This document shows positions 33,940 to 43,186 of a stretch of DNA of 64,000 bases, piece after piece. Numbering within the stretch: position 1 is the stretch's first letter; every line of letters begins with the position of its first letter. This stretch comes from Clostridia bacterium (GTDB lineage: Bacteria > Bacillota > Clostridia > Christensenellales > CAG-138), in the NCBI GenBank assembly GCA_017547885.1, contig JAFYOP010000012.1, forward strand, positions 34,086 through 98,085, in the 5' to 3' direction. The position numbers were made by a program, and so were the translations under genes. The notes under the pieces were generated by a model. That model was not told the DNA's origin, searched no databases, and saw nothing but the letters and a program-made list of their open reading frames with translations.

Positions 33940-35777
33940 TATATTTCCTCCATCGCCATGGATATCACTTTTTTCAGCGATTCACAGTCCATCCCGCAAA
34001 GTATATCCTGTTCCTCTACAGAGGCCTGCTTTACCGGCTCCTCTCCAACGCCAAGCCTAATAACCTTTACACTGCCTGAGAACCATTCTGCTATCCTGCT
34101 TCCCATTCCTCCGCTTGCAATGCCATCTTCTATGGTTATTATTATACGAGTTTTTTCTCCTATACGCCGCAGCATGTCTTCATCCATCGGCCGTATAAAG
34201 CGCGCACTTACCAGTCCGGCGCCGGTTGCTTCAGCTGCCCTTTTTGCAGTTTCAACCATTCGCCCCGATGCTATCACGGTAACATCGGATATAGGATTGA
34301 TTTCCAGCCATTTTCCGTATTCTATATGCGGATATTCCGCATCCGGCAGCAGTCCTCTTCCATATCTAACAACAGCAGGATTGCCCTTATTTACAGCCAT
34401 CTCAAGCATCTGCTCAAGTTCGCCTGCTGAGGCCGGAGAATAAATATCCACATAAGGCATTGTGAGTACATATGCAATATCATAAACACCCTGATGGGTT
34501 TCTCCATCAGCCCCAACCAGCCCTGCTCGATCCAGCGCAAACACCACCGGGAGTCTCTGCAATGCCACATCGTGAAGCATCTGATCATACGCCCTTTGCA
34601 TAAACGAGGAATATATGGCAGCTATGGGTTTCATTCCTCCACAGGCCAGACCTGCCGCCATTGTAACAGCATGCTGCTCTGCAATACCCACATCAAAAAA
34701 CCTGTCGGAATATCTTTTTTTGAATTCCTCCATTCCTGTACCCGTGCTCATTGCGGCAGTAACTACGGCTACATCCCTGTCCCTCTCTGCGATCCGGCAC
34801 ACGGCCTGTCCGGCTATTGCGGAATTTGATGTAATATTCTTTTTTATTTCCTCTCCGGTTTCAGGAGCAAACGGTCCGATACCATGGAATTTCCCCGGTT
34901 CCGTTTCCGCAGGTTTATATCCTCTTCCCTTGCGGGTAATAACATGCAGCAGAACAGGTTCCTCCATATTCCGTGCCATAGTTATGGTTTCAATGAGTTT
35001 ATTTATATCATGGCCGTCAACCGGACCAAGGTATGTAAAACCCAATTCCTCAAACAAAACATTAGGAAGAAGAAAGTATTTGATCCTGGATTTGAGCCTT
35101 GACAGTCGTACCCTTATACGTGGTCCAAGCTTTGGTATTTTGCTTAAAAATACCGAAAGATTCTTCTTGAATGAGCGGTATCCGCTGCTGGATCGCATTT
35201 CTCCCAGATGGCGGGTAAGTGCTCCAACATTTCTTGATATGGACATCTCGTTATCGTTGAGTATTACGATAAGGGGCAGCCCGCTTTCGCCGGCATCATT
35301 AAGTGCCTCAAAGGCCATTCCACCGGTTAACGCTCCGTCGCCAATCACTGCAGCTACGCTGCTTTTATCACCTTTATGCCGCATTGCCCTGAGCAAACCA
35401 AGCGCCGCAGATACAGATGTACTTGAATGGCCAGTATTAAACACGTCAAATTCGCTTTCGCTGCGCTTTGGAAAGCCGGAAAGCCCATCTTTCTTGCGAA
35501 GAGTATCAAATTCATCTGCACGACCGCTGAGAATTTTGCTTACATATGTCTGATGACCCACATCAAATACGATCTTGTCACGTGGGGTATCAAACACTTT
35601 GTGCAGGGCTATGGTCAGTTCAACCACGCCCAGGTTGGAAGCAATATGTCCGCCTGTGCGTGAAACTTTTTCCACGAGAAATTCCCGTATCTCCCTTGCA
35701 AGCTCATCCAGGTTTTGCTGTGGGATACGGCGAAAATTCTCGATATTTTTAATTCCGTCAATAAGAGGAGTATTCAT
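33939..35777 (-). CDS. dxs: 1-deoxy-D-xylulose-5-phosphate synthase
   Basis: 612 residues, normal size. Thiamine-diphosphate and metal motif GDGALTGG, GHQTYVSKIL near 75-85, and the transketolase-type second half with AEQHAVTMAAGLA. First step of the non-mevalonate isoprenoid pathway from pyruvate and glyceraldehyde-3-phosphate. Coupled to ispA upstream (4-base gap) and tlyA downstream. Confidence 0.97.
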   Translation of the reverse strand: MNTPLIDGIKNIENFRRIPQQNLDELAREIREFLVEKVSRTGGHIASNLGVVELTIALHKVFDTPRDKIVFDVGHQTYVSKILSGRADEFDTLRKKDGLSGFPKRSESEFDVFNTGHSSTSVSAALGLLRAMRHKGDKSSVAAVIGDGALTGGMAFEALNDAGESGLPLIVILNDNEMSISRNVGALTRHLGEMRSSSGYRSFKKNLSVFLSKIPKLGPRIRVRLSRLKSRIKYFLLPNVLFEELGFTYLGPVDGHDINKLIETITMARNMEEPVLLHVITRKGRGYKPAETEPGKFHGIGPFAPETGEEIKKNITSNSAIAGQAVCRIAERDRDVAVVTAAMSTGTGMEEFKKRYSDRFFDVGIAEQHAVTMAAGLACGGMKPIAAIYSSFMQRAYDQMLHDVALQRLPVVFALDRAGLVGADGETHQGVYDIAYVLTMPYVDIYSPASAGELEQMLEMAVNKGNPAVVRYGRGLLPDAEYPHIEYGKWLEINPISDVTVIASGRMVETAKRAAEATGAGLVSARFIRPMDEDMLRRIGEKTRIIITIEDGIASGGMGSRIAEWFSGSVKVIRLGVGEEPVKQASVEEQDILCGMDCESLKKVISMAMEEI

Positions 35778-35781
35778 CCTG

Positions 35782-36666
35782 TCAGCTGCGGCGGCTAAGA
35801 CAGCTTAGTGCAAGTTCTCTTAACAGTTCCGCTCTTTCTTCAAATATTGAAATTGCCTCCACGGCCTGATGCGCCGTCTCTGATGCCAGATCCTTTGCCC
35901 TGTCCATTCCATAAAGGGAAATGTAGGTCAGCTTGTTTTCGGCCTCATCCTTACCGAGGGTCTTGCCCATTCCCTCAAAATCGCCCACCACATCCAGTAT
36001 GTCATCCGTCATCTGGAAAAGCGCACCGTATAGTTCTCCGTATTGTCCCAGCGCAATCATCTGCTCTTGGCTTGCACCTGCTATATATGCACCTGCAAGC
36101 AACGCCGCCTTAATCATAGCAGCAGTTTTGTTTGCCTGAATAAAGCGCAGTTCGTCTATACCGGTATTCTCTGCGGTTTCAGATGCAAGATCTATTACCT
36201 GTCCGGCTACCATACCACTGACACCTGCGCCAAGGGATACAGCTCTTGCCGCATTGATTGCGTTTTCTGTAAGGTCCGCTTTAACCGCATCCAGCATTAT
36301 CTGGAAAGCATATGACAGCAATCCATCTCCCGCCAGCACAGCATTAGCCTCTCCAAACACTTTGTGATTGGAAGGTCTGCCACGACGAAAATCGTCATCA
36401 TCCATACAGGGAAGGTCATCATGTATCAAAGAGTAAGTATGTATCATCTCCAGCGCACAGGCATAGGGCAACGCACGCTCAACATCCCCGCCCAACATGT
36501 TGCAGGTATACAGTGTAAGCACAGGACGCAGACGCTTGCCGCCCGCCTTAAGGCTGTATTCCATTGCCGCCCTCAGCTGCTCCGGCGCACCACAGGAATC
36601 CATATAGCCGCTGAGTGCCGCTTCTATTTTTTCTCTGTATTCCTTTGTTGCTTCAGCAAAGCCCAT
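35782..36666 (-). CDS. ispA: Polyprenyl diphosphate synthase (farnesyl/geranylgeranyl type)
   Basis: 294 residues with the first aspartate-rich motif HDDLPCMDDDDFRRG (about 83-97) and the second TDDILD. It condenses isopentenyl diphosphate with allylic primers, taking the Dxs pathway product toward quinones and undecaprenyl carriers. Product length cannot be decided from sequence. Confidence 0.95.
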   Translation of the reverse strand: MGFAEATKEYREKIEAALSGYMDSCGAPEQLRAAMEYSLKAGGKRLRPVLTLYTCNMLGGDVERALPYACALEMIHTYSLIHDDLPCMDDDDFRRGRPSNHKVFGEANAVLAGDGLLSYAFQIMLDAVKADLTENAINAARAVSLGAGVSGMVAGQVIDLASETAENTGIDELRFIQANKTAAMIKAALLAGAYIAGASQEQMIALGQYGELYGALFQMTDDILDVVGDFEGMGKTLGKDEAENKLTYISLYGMDRAKDLASETAHQAVEAISIFEERAELLRELALSCLSRRS

Positions 36667-36668
36667 GG

Positions 36669-36872
36669 TTATTCCTCCATCAGCGACTTGTCCACCTGAT
36701 CCAACCGTGCCTCATATGCGCCAAGCAGGCTAAGACAATACTGAGAAAGCTCTGCTCCTTCCTCGTACAGCTTAACCATCTGGTCTATAGGCAGATTACC
36801 CGAGGCCAGTTTTTCAACAATGCCATCAAGCTTTTCTTTTGCCTGTTCAAACGAGAGTTCTTTTTTTGCCAT
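36669..36872 (-). CDS. xseB: Exodeoxyribonuclease VII small subunit
   Basis: 67 residues forming the two-helix XseB unit, with SFEQAKEKLDGIVEKL and the LPIDQMVKLYEEGAEL pattern. Partner of the XseA product, encoded 4 bases upstream. Confidence 0.95.
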   Translation of the reverse strand: MAKKELSFEQAKEKLDGIVEKLASGNLPIDQMVKLYEEGAELSQYCLSLLGAYEARLDQVDKSLMEE

Positions 36873-36876
36873 TTTT

Positions 36877-38085
36877 CTATCCTCTGCTTACGCTGTCTAT
36901 GGTTATATCAGCTATGCCGTTTTTCATTATGAGCAAGGCTTTTTGTTTTTCTTTAAGTTCATCTGCACTGCCCACAAATATACCCTCTTGCTGTACCATA
37001 CCATATCCTCTGTCCAGTACAGCTTCCGGTGACAGAGCATTAAGCTGTGATTGCTGTTTTTCTATGGAATGAATAGCATTTACCAGCTCGGAGCGCAGCA
37101 TCACGCTCATGTTATCACGTTGTATTTCCACATTGCGGCTCAGCATTTCTATCCTGTGCCTCGTCATGGAAAAAGCCGCAGAATCCCTTATTCCGGACAG
37201 TCGCTGTATCAGGTTATCCATCTCCTTATGGCACAGATCGGATATATAGTTCTGTGCAGAAACAACCTCTCCATACAGCCTTGCATATTCCGGTACACAT
37301 AGCTCTGCCGCCGCAGATGGTGTGGGGGCCCGAAGGTCGGCAGTAAAGTCCGCAATTGAAAAATCCGTTTCATGTCCCACTGCGCTTACTACGGGTATAT
37401 CGCTTTCATATATGGCCTTTGCCACTATTTCTTCATTAAACGGCCAAAGGTCTTCCATACTGCCGCCGCCTCTGCCTACAATGAGCACATCGGCTTTTTT
37501 TATACGATTCATGGCTACTATAGCATCGGCTATTTCCTCTGCCGCGCCATCGCCCTGTACCCTTACTGGATACAACAGCATATTCATAGCGGGAAAACGC
37601 CTGCGTGTAATGTTTATTATGTCCTGTATAGCGGCGCCTGTTGGTGAAGTTATAATTCCCACACAGCGAGGCAGGCTCGGTATGTTTTTTTTATGTGCTT
37701 CGTCAAAGTATCCCTTTGCCTCAAGTCTGGTTTTCATCAGCATAAATCGCCGATAAAGCTCGCCCTCGCCCCGGCGCTCCATTGCGGTAACATACAGCTG
37801 ATACTGGCCATCCTTAACATACAAAGACACGCTGCCATATATAGTAACAGACTGCCCATCCTGTGGAGAAAAATCCAGAGAAAAGGCATTCTGCCTGAAC
37901 ATAACGCAGCGCACAAGGGCCCCTTCATCCTTTATGGAAAAATACAGATGTCCTGATGAGTGCCGCTTGAATCCGCTTATCTCTCCGCATACGCAAACAT
38001 GGCTCAAAAGGCTGTCGCTTTTGAGCAGTCCGTTTACGTATTCATTCAGCTGCGATACAGTGAGCCTGTAGCCATTATCAAGCAA
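36877..38085 (-). CDS. xseA: Exodeoxyribonuclease VII large subunit
   Basis: 402 residues: N-terminal OB fold (about 10-100), then the catalytic domain with GRGGGSMEDLWPFNEE and SAVGHETDFSIADFTADLRAPTPSAA (each conserved), and a C-terminal coiled coil. Degrades single-stranded DNA to oligonucleotides. Its start overlaps the folD stop by eight bases. Confidence 0.96.
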   Translation of the reverse strand: MLDNGYRLTVSQLNEYVNGLLKSDSLLSHVCVCGEISGFKRHSSGHLYFSIKDEGALVRCVMFRQNAFSLDFSPQDGQSVTIYGSVSLYVKDGQYQLYVTAMERRGEGELYRRFMLMKTRLEAKGYFDEAHKKNIPSLPRCVGIITSPTGAAIQDIINITRRRFPAMNMLLYPVRVQGDGAAEEIADAIVAMNRIKKADVLIVGRGGGSMEDLWPFNEEIVAKAIYESDIPVVSAVGHETDFSIADFTADLRAPTPSAAAELCVPEYARLYGEVVSAQNYISDLCHKEMDNLIQRLSGIRDSAAFSMTRHRIEMLSRNVEIQRDNMSVMLRSELVNAIHSIEKQQSQLNALSPEAVLDRGYGMVQQEGIFVGSADELKEKQKALLIMKNGIADITIDSVSRG

Positions 38086-38923
38086 GGGTCTTCTCTGCCG
38101 CCTCCACAGTGTTTTCCATCAGCATGGCAATAGTCATAGGGCCTACGCCACCGGGTACAGGCGTAATATGAGATGCCACTTCCAACGCACTTTCGAAATC
38201 CACATCCCCGCGCCATGCGCCGTCTACGCGGCACTGCGCAACGTCTATTACAACGGCACCGGGTTTTATCATGTCCGCGGTTACCAGATTGGGAACACCC
38301 ACCGCTGAAATAAGGATATCCGCATTGCGTGTATACTCTGCAAGATTCTTTGTGCGGGAGTGACACATTGTTACGGTTGCGTTCTTTGCAAGCATCAGCA
38401 AAGCTGCAGGCTTGCCGACGATATTGCTTCTGCCGATAACAACACAATTTTTTCCGGATATCTCTGTGCCGGTACTTTCAACAAGCTTTACGCAGCCCTT
38501 AGGAGTGCATGGAATAAAGCCCTCCCTGCCGGTAAGCAGCATGCCTGCATTTTCAGGATGCAGGCCATCCACATCCTTTGCTGCAGATATGTTAAGCAGC
38601 ACATTATCTTCGGATATATGCTTTGGCAGAGGAAGCTGAACCAGTATCCCGTGAATGGAAGGGTCATCATTCATCTGCTTAACCAGAGCAATAAGGTCTT
38701 CTTCTGTGGTTTCAGCGGGCAGTTTGTGGCCTACGGTTTTAATGCCTAATTCTGCCGCCTTTTTTTCTTTCATCCCAACGTATGCCTTGGAGGCAGGATT
38801 ATCACCCACCAGCACTACTGCAAGACAAGGCTGTACTCCTTTGTCGCAAACAGCCTGTACTCTTGCCTTTATTTCGATGCAAACTTCCGCCGCTGCAGCC
38901 CTTCCATCAATAATTTTTCCCAT
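38078..38923 (-). CDS. folD: Methylene-THF dehydrogenase / methenyl-THF cyclohydrolase
   Basis: 281 residues from the ATG preceded by GGGAG (an upstream alternative codon lacks support). YVGMKEKKAAELG with the catalytic lysine near 55, the VQLPLPKH loop, and the Rossmann motif GRSNIVGKPAA. Interconverts one-carbon tetrahydrofolate forms with NADP(H). A 111-base gap separates it from nusB and holds a weak inverted repeat. Confidence 0.96.
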   Translation of the reverse strand: MGKIIDGRAAAAEVCIEIKARVQAVCDKGVQPCLAVVLVGDNPASKAYVGMKEKKAAELGIKTVGHKLPAETTEEDLIALVKQMNDDPSIHGILVQLPLPKHISEDNVLLNISAAKDVDGLHPENAGMLLTGREGFIPCTPKGCVKLVESTGTEISGKNCVVIGRSNIVGKPAALLMLAKNATVTMCHSRTKNLAEYTRNADILISAVGVPNLVTADMIKPGAVVIDVAQCRVDGAWRGDVDFESALEVASHITPVPGGVGPMTIAMLMENTVEAAEKTLA

Positions 38924-39034
38924 TATTATATTCTCCCTGAATATTTTTCTCAAATCATCACAAAGCATCGCCTCCGGTATCGTAGACGATGCTCTGCCTG
39001 CCGTGATATAACTGTCCGCGCCAAGATACGAGGA

Positions 39035-39460
39035 CTATTCGGAAGCCTCGCCTTCCAGCCGCTTTGCAAGGGTGCCAAGCATGCCGTTGATATACGCAGA
39101 GGAACGCTCGCCGCCAAACTGCTTTGCAAGCTCAACGGCCTCGTTTATGGATACGCCGTGGGGTATATCATCACGATATACCATCTCATATATGGCAACG
39201 CGCAATACTGAAAGATCTACCTTTGGCATGCGCTCAATACGCCATCCGATAGCAATCTCATCTATAAGGGCGTCTATCTCTTCCACATGCTCTTCTATTC
39301 CCCTGAGCACTTCCTGAGAATAGCAAATATCCTCCTCGGTGGGGGCTTCACTTATGCCGGACTTGTCCAACACTTCCTGATAAGTCTCTTCGCATTCACC
39401 ATCAAACATTCTTGCAAACGCAAGCTTCATGGTTACTTCGCGGGCGGTCTTTCTGCTCAT
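39035..39460 (-). CDS. nusB: Transcription antitermination factor NusB
   Basis: 141 residues, all-helical NusB fold, with RKTAREVTMKLAF at the N-terminus and AVELAKQFGGERSSAYINGML near the C-terminus. Binds boxA RNA with NusE for rRNA antitermination. Confidence 0.95.
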   Translation of the reverse strand: MSRKTAREVTMKLAFARMFDGECEETYQEVLDKSGISEAPTEEDICYSQEVLRGIEEHVEEIDALIDEIAIGWRIERMPKVDLSVLRVAIYEMVYRDDIPHGVSINEAVELAKQFGGERSSAYINGMLGTLAKRLEGEASE

Positions 39461-39477
39461 TTGTATACCTCTTGGAG

Positions 39478-39696
39478 TTATTTTTTGCTGAACAGCTTGC
39501 CTATGGCCTTGTCCAATTCTTCCTTGCCGCCATTATCCAAGTGACGGCCTATAACATAGCATACAGCTACCAGCGCAAACAGCAGCAGTGTGCGCCAGAG
39601 GCCGATAGTAAACAGCAGAATCGCCAATACTATACCGGCTGCTATGCCTATAACGCGCCATTTGTACTCTTTTAACAGTGCTTTAAGTTCTTCCAT
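39478..39696 (-). CDS. DUF2273 small membrane protein
   Basis: 72 residues with two hydrophobic helices (about 14-32 and 34-48) and a charged C-terminus, as in DUF2273 proteins that accompany AmaP and Asp23. Probably part of the envelope-stress complex anchored by AmaP. Function unproven. Confidence 0.82.
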   Translation of the reverse strand: MEELKALLKEYKWRVIGIAAGIVLAILLFTIGLWRTLLLFALVAVCYVIGRHLDNGGKEELDKAIGKLFSKK

Positions 39697-39716
39697 CTTA
39701 ATCTCTCCTAAAAGGA

Positions 39717-40262
39717 TCAGGCCTGCTCAGGCAGGGTAAATACCATCATGCTGATATCCCCTACCTTTATGCCGGTAAGATTCTCAATATAGCAGGTCAA
39801 GCTTTCACGCAAAGCAGACGTTACCTCTGGCACATTGGTATCCTCAGCAAGGTTAAGCTTAAGGTTAATTGCCAGCTTGTCATCTTTTACAGATATAACG
39901 CTGTCCTGCTTAAGTATGCTCTCATTTGCAGCACAGTGCCTCTTTACCATCTCATCAATAGCGGCAAGGGTAATGGTAGAAGTGCCGAATTCAGTCTTAG
40001 CAATCAGGGCAGTGGCAGGGCCGGACTTCTTTACACGCCTGTTAAAGCCCACTATCATCCTAATGGCCCACAATACTATAATAAGACCTATGCCTGCGGT
40101 TATCCAGCCATTCTGTGCGCTCTGATAGGGAAATGCTACTATGCTATTCAATATATCCAATGGCACAAAGCCCAGAGAAATGGCAAGCAGGCCAAAGCCC
40201 AGCGCCATCAGTACCAGCATCAGCAATATAAGCAGCAGCCTGTCTATTATCCTTGGTTTCAT
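39717..40262 (-). CDS. amaP: Alkaline shock response membrane anchor AmaP
   Basis: 181 residues: two membrane helices near the N-terminus (about 10-32 and 52-72) followed by an Asp23-like soluble domain. AmaP tethers Asp23 to the membrane. Between the Asp23 gene and the DUF2273 gene, its usual setting. Confidence 0.87.
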   Translation of the reverse strand: MKPRIIDRLLLILLMLVLMALGFGLLAISLGFVPLDILNSIVAFPYQSAQNGWITAGIGLIIVLWAIRMIVGFNRRVKKSGPATALIAKTEFGTSTITLAAIDEMVKRHCAANESILKQDSVISVKDDKLAINLKLNLAEDTNVPEVTSALRESLTCYIENLTGIKVGDISMMVFTLPEQA

Positions 40263-40306
40263 AGGTGCAGCACCTTTCTTATGTGTTATTTGTCTGTTGT
40301 GGTTTA

Positions 40307-40729
40307 TTATTCGCCTTCTATTTCGGCCTTAGGCTTTATGACCTCTGCCTTTTCGGGCTTTTCGAATGCAATAGACTGTACGAACACGTTTACAGAAGCC
40401 ACATTAAGGCCGGTCATGTTTTCGATGGTGGTCTTTATGTTCTTCTGGAGGGCCACAGATACCTCGTGAATCTTATAGCCGTATTTAAGAATTACGTTGA
40501 TATCTATAAGGGCCACGTTTTCGTTTATTTCTACCTTAATGCCCTTGGTGATATTCTTTTTGTTAAGCATGCCGGTAAGGCCCTCAACAACGGTGCCGCT
40601 CATGCCTTCTACACCCTCTACCTCGTTGGCAGCAAGGCTGGCTATGGTTGCGATCACATCGGGAGCAAAAGTTATCTTATCGCCCTGTATATCGATGGTT
40701 TCTATGGAAATGTTTTCTTCAGTTGCCAT
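40307..40729 (-). CDS. Asp23/Gls24 family envelope stress protein
   Basis: 140 residues with the Asp23 core (FAPDVIATIASLAANEVEGVEGM) and a Glu/Lys-rich tail. In Bacillus the equivalent YqhY also precedes nusB. First gene of a new transcript after spoIIIAH. Confidence 0.92.
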   Translation of the reverse strand: MATEENISIETIDIQGDKITFAPDVIATIASLAANEVEGVEGMSGTVVEGLTGMLNKKNITKGIKVEINENVALIDINVILKYGYKIHEVSVALQKNIKTTIENMTGLNVASVNVFVQSIAFEKPEKAEVIKPKAEIEGE

Positions 40730-40760
40730 GACATATGCCTCCTTATACTTTTCTTATGAT

Positions 40761-40789
40761 ATTATACCAGATTTTAGCTTTTATGCATA
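40761..40789 (-). promoter_or_regulatory. Promoter for the asp23-amaP-nusB-folD... operon
   Basis: Extended -10 TGG-TATAAT (40761-40769) with a poor -35 (TATGCA, 17-base spacer) on the minus strand, about 30 bases before the Asp23 start. Confidence 0.6.
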
Positions 40790-40819
40790 GCGCATACTGA
40801 TTTATTTGCATTTTAGACA

Positions 40820-41332
40820 TCATTGTCCTGCAATCACTTTTATATTTCTGGCCGGTTCTCCCGTTTGGGCCTGCACAATATCCAGTATCTGTGCCACGCT
40901 GCTCTCTTCAAGCTCTTCGCTTTTTACCACCACATTAACAGTTCCCGAGTGAAATGTTACCGCCGCGTCCTCAAAGCCCTTTGCCTTTATCATACTCTCT
41001 ATGGCAAATTCCTTTTCCATGTTTTCTACAAGTGTCATCTTTTGCTTTTGTGCATCCGCAAGTGTTTCCTGATCTGACCTGGATGCAGCTATCACTTCGT
41101 CAAGATATTCCATCTCCAGCTGACGCACCTCTTCCCTGTCCTGCCTGAATGTTTCAAAATAGTCGGCTGGCGGGGCATCCTCCGTCACTGATGCTTCTGA
41201 ATTCTCTGTGGTTACATTGATTACATTGGTTTCTTCAGTACTTTCTCCGTTTACCATAACATTTAGCACAAAAGCACCCGCAAACAGCACTGCGACCACC
41301 GCCAATACCAGATATTTTTTGATAAATTTCAT
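40820..41332 (-). CDS. spoIIIAH: SpoIIIAH-like protein
   Basis: 170 residues (Bacillus form about 218): one N-terminal membrane helix (6-24), an acidic linker and a YscJ/FliF-like ring-building domain (about 85-170). The mother-cell AH ring joins forespore SpoIIQ to form the feeding-tube channel. Last gene of the spoIIIA operon. Confidence 0.92.
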   Translation of the reverse strand: MKFIKKYLVLAVVAVLFAGAFVLNVMVNGESTEETNVINVTTENSEASVTEDAPPADYFETFRQDREEVRQLEMEYLDEVIAASRSDQETLADAQKQKMTLVENMEKEFAIESMIKAKGFEDAAVTFHSGTVNVVVKSEELEESSVAQILDIVQAQTGEPARNIKVIAGQ

Positions 41333-41895
41333 TTTTGCTCCTTTACCCCTTCCATTCCCATTTCCAGCACTTCCACCTTATCAGCCTCCACCCCCAGCAC
41401 CGCCTGCACTGCTGCCTGCAGCTTGAGTCTTACGGATACATCCGCCGCCCCTTGCGCAACTACTATCACTCCCCTTACGGTAGGTTCCCGTTCCATAAGC
41501 ACTATGGCCTCATTTTCTCCGTTTTGATACGTTGTCACCGGAGATGATGACTCGGTTCGTGTCTGGTTCTCTCCTGATACGCTTACGCTCGAGGTAATGT
41601 CGGTATTCATTGCTGGCACTATTTCATTTCCTGTTTCGTAGGTAATCATTACCTTTACCTTGCCCGCACCCCGTACACAGCTTAGGGTCTCCATCAGTCT
41701 CTGCTCCATCCTATCTCCATCATACTCCGGCGTATTCTGCTGAGTTTCCGGGTTCTTTTCGCTTTTTCCTGCTGGAATGCAAAGCATCACACATATCAGC
41801 GCCAATCCTATATATACCCCAAGCTCCAGTTTTTTATTTTTCTTCATTTTGATTATCAGGGTATCTGTGATTTTATTTTTTCTTTCTTCAGCCAT
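41329..41895 (-). CDS. spoIIIAG: Stage III sporulation protein AG
   Basis: 188 residues, single N-terminal membrane helix (about 25-42) and a C-terminal ring-building domain starting near SCVRGAGKVKVMITYETG. Forms a large ring in the SpoIIIA-SpoIIQ channel. Its ATG overlaps the end of the SpoIIIAF gene by eight bases and its stop overlaps spoIIIAH by four. Confidence 0.95.
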   Translation of the reverse strand: MAEERKNKITDTLIIKMKKNKKLELGVYIGLALICVMLCIPAGKSEKNPETQQNTPEYDGDRMEQRLMETLSCVRGAGKVKVMITYETGNEIVPAMNTDITSSVSVSGENQTRTESSSPVTTYQNGENEAIVLMEREPTVRGVIVVAQGAADVSVRLKLQAAVQAVLGVEADKVEVLEMGMEGVKEQK

Positions 41896-42061
41896 TTGGC
41901 AGCACTCCCGATATTATTCTTATGAGGTACAGCATTGTAACTATGTCCACAGCTTTTGCTGCGCTGCGTTTCATGGTGCCGCTCGGAAGCAGCTGCTTCA
42001 GTATGCACGCCCCGGAAAACAGCACTATGATACTCATTGTCGTTTTATACAATACATTCAT
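41888..42061 (-). CDS. spoIIIAF: SpoIIIAF, reduced to its two-helix membrane part
   Basis: A 57-residue gene I found in the gap between spoIIIAE and spoIIIAG: ATG at 42061 with AGGGGTG upstream, stop at 41888-41890. The sequence has two hydrophobic helices and the turn LLPSGTMKRSAAKAVD, which resembles the start of Bacillus SpoIIIAF (about 206 residues). The whole soluble C-terminal ring-building domain is absent. The overlap with spoIIIAG shows that the short form is the native gene, not a sequencing break. Confidence 0.85.
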   Translation of the reverse strand: MNVLYKTTMSIIVLFSGACILKQLLPSGTMKRSAAKAVDIVTMLYLIRIISGVLPNG

Positions 42062-42067
42062 ACTTAT

Positions 42068-43186
42068 CTACACCCCTGACGCCGTAAGCGATGCGAATAT
42101 AGTTAACAAATTCATCAGCGCTGCGGTAACACTGACGGCAAACATATATGTACAGCTTTCTGCAGCTCCTTCCAGCATGCCGGCTATACGGCTGTCAGAA
42201 AACATCGCACATGCGGTTCCCGTAAGCCTAAGCATCATTATTGTAGACAGCATGCTGAGCAAAGGAGATATTACTGTAAGTATTAAAAGAAGAACCGCTG
42301 CGGTTCCTGCCGCGTTTTTCAGCACAACCGCACCTGCAAGCAGACTTTCATATGTTCCGGATATCATTCCGCCCACCACCGGAACGGATTTATCAAACGC
42401 ATATTTAACAGCCTTTATTCCCGCTCTGTCCAGCCCTGCGGCATTGATGCTCCTAATGCTCATAGAGCCGAGGAAAACAGTAAATGCCATTCCCATGCTC
42501 CACTTCAGCACGCTTTTAATCAGCCCAGCCATGGCCTTTAACTGTCCATGCCCTGTTATACATCCTGCCGCTGTAAAGCCGCACATAACAGGTATAAGGG
42601 GCATGAGTACCGTCCTGAATCCGTTTGTAACAGCATTACACATTAGTATTGCTGCAGGCTGAGAAGCCGCCGTTTTTGCTGAGCCGCAGGCTGCAATCAA
42701 CGTCATGAGCACAGGGGATGTTACCTCTGTTACCCGCGCCACGCTGTCTACAGCATTCATCGCCTGGGTAAACTGCTCATATACTGCCGTAGTTATCATA
42801 GAAATGCATAGCCCGCTCATGCAGAATGTAAGCATTTCACCCACGCCCTCTTTGCCGCCTATCATAATATCCGCAAGCCCCATTACAAGCACTACGGCCA
42901 TTATGCTCCCCATTCCATTCATTGCCTGAACAATGCTGTTTTTTAAAGCACCTTTTAAAGCCTGCCCATCCAGTACGTCCTGCGTACCCATCCTGTAGTT
43001 TTCAATAAGCTGACGGGGTGTCATCCCTCTAAACAATCCCCTGACATCGTTGGGAAGCTCCTGCCACATCTGCTGCCATCGGGATATATCATACTCCACT
43101 GCCGGTACCATTATGGTATCCTCTGCAAAGGCGCTGCCCGGCAGCAGCAATATAATTGCTATCACCCCTATAAGCACGCTCCTCAT
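42068..43186 (-). CDS. spoIIIAE: Stage III sporulation protein AE
   Basis: 372 residues: cleavable signal peptide (ending about AFA-21), then a soluble part and about seven helices. SpoIIIAE is a multi-pass component of the mother-cell SpoIIIA export complex. Overlaps spoIIIAD by four bases. Confidence 0.95.
   Translation of the reverse strand: MRSVLIGVIAIILLLPGSAFAEDTIMVPAVEYDISRWQQMWQELPNDVRGLFRGMTPRQLIENYRMGTQDVLDGQALKGALKNSIVQAMNGMGSIMAVVLVMGLADIMIGGKEGVGEMLTFCMSGLCISMITTAVYEQFTQAMNAVDSVARVTEVTSPVLMTLIAACGSAKTAASQPAAILMCNAVTNGFRTVLMPLIPVMCGFTAAGCITGHGQLKAMAGLIKSVLKWSMGMAFTVFLGSMSIRSINAAGLDRAGIKAVKYAFDKSVPVVGGMISGTYESLLAGAVVLKNAAGTAAVLLLILTVISPLLSMLSTIMMLRLTGTACAMFSDSRIAGMLEGAAESCTYMFAVSVTAALMNLLTIFASLTASGV

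Noticed and set aside
38930..39034. Short inverted repeat (AGCATCG / CGATGCT) between nusB and folD as a terminator
   Set aside because: Only seven base pairs, long loop, no T-tract.
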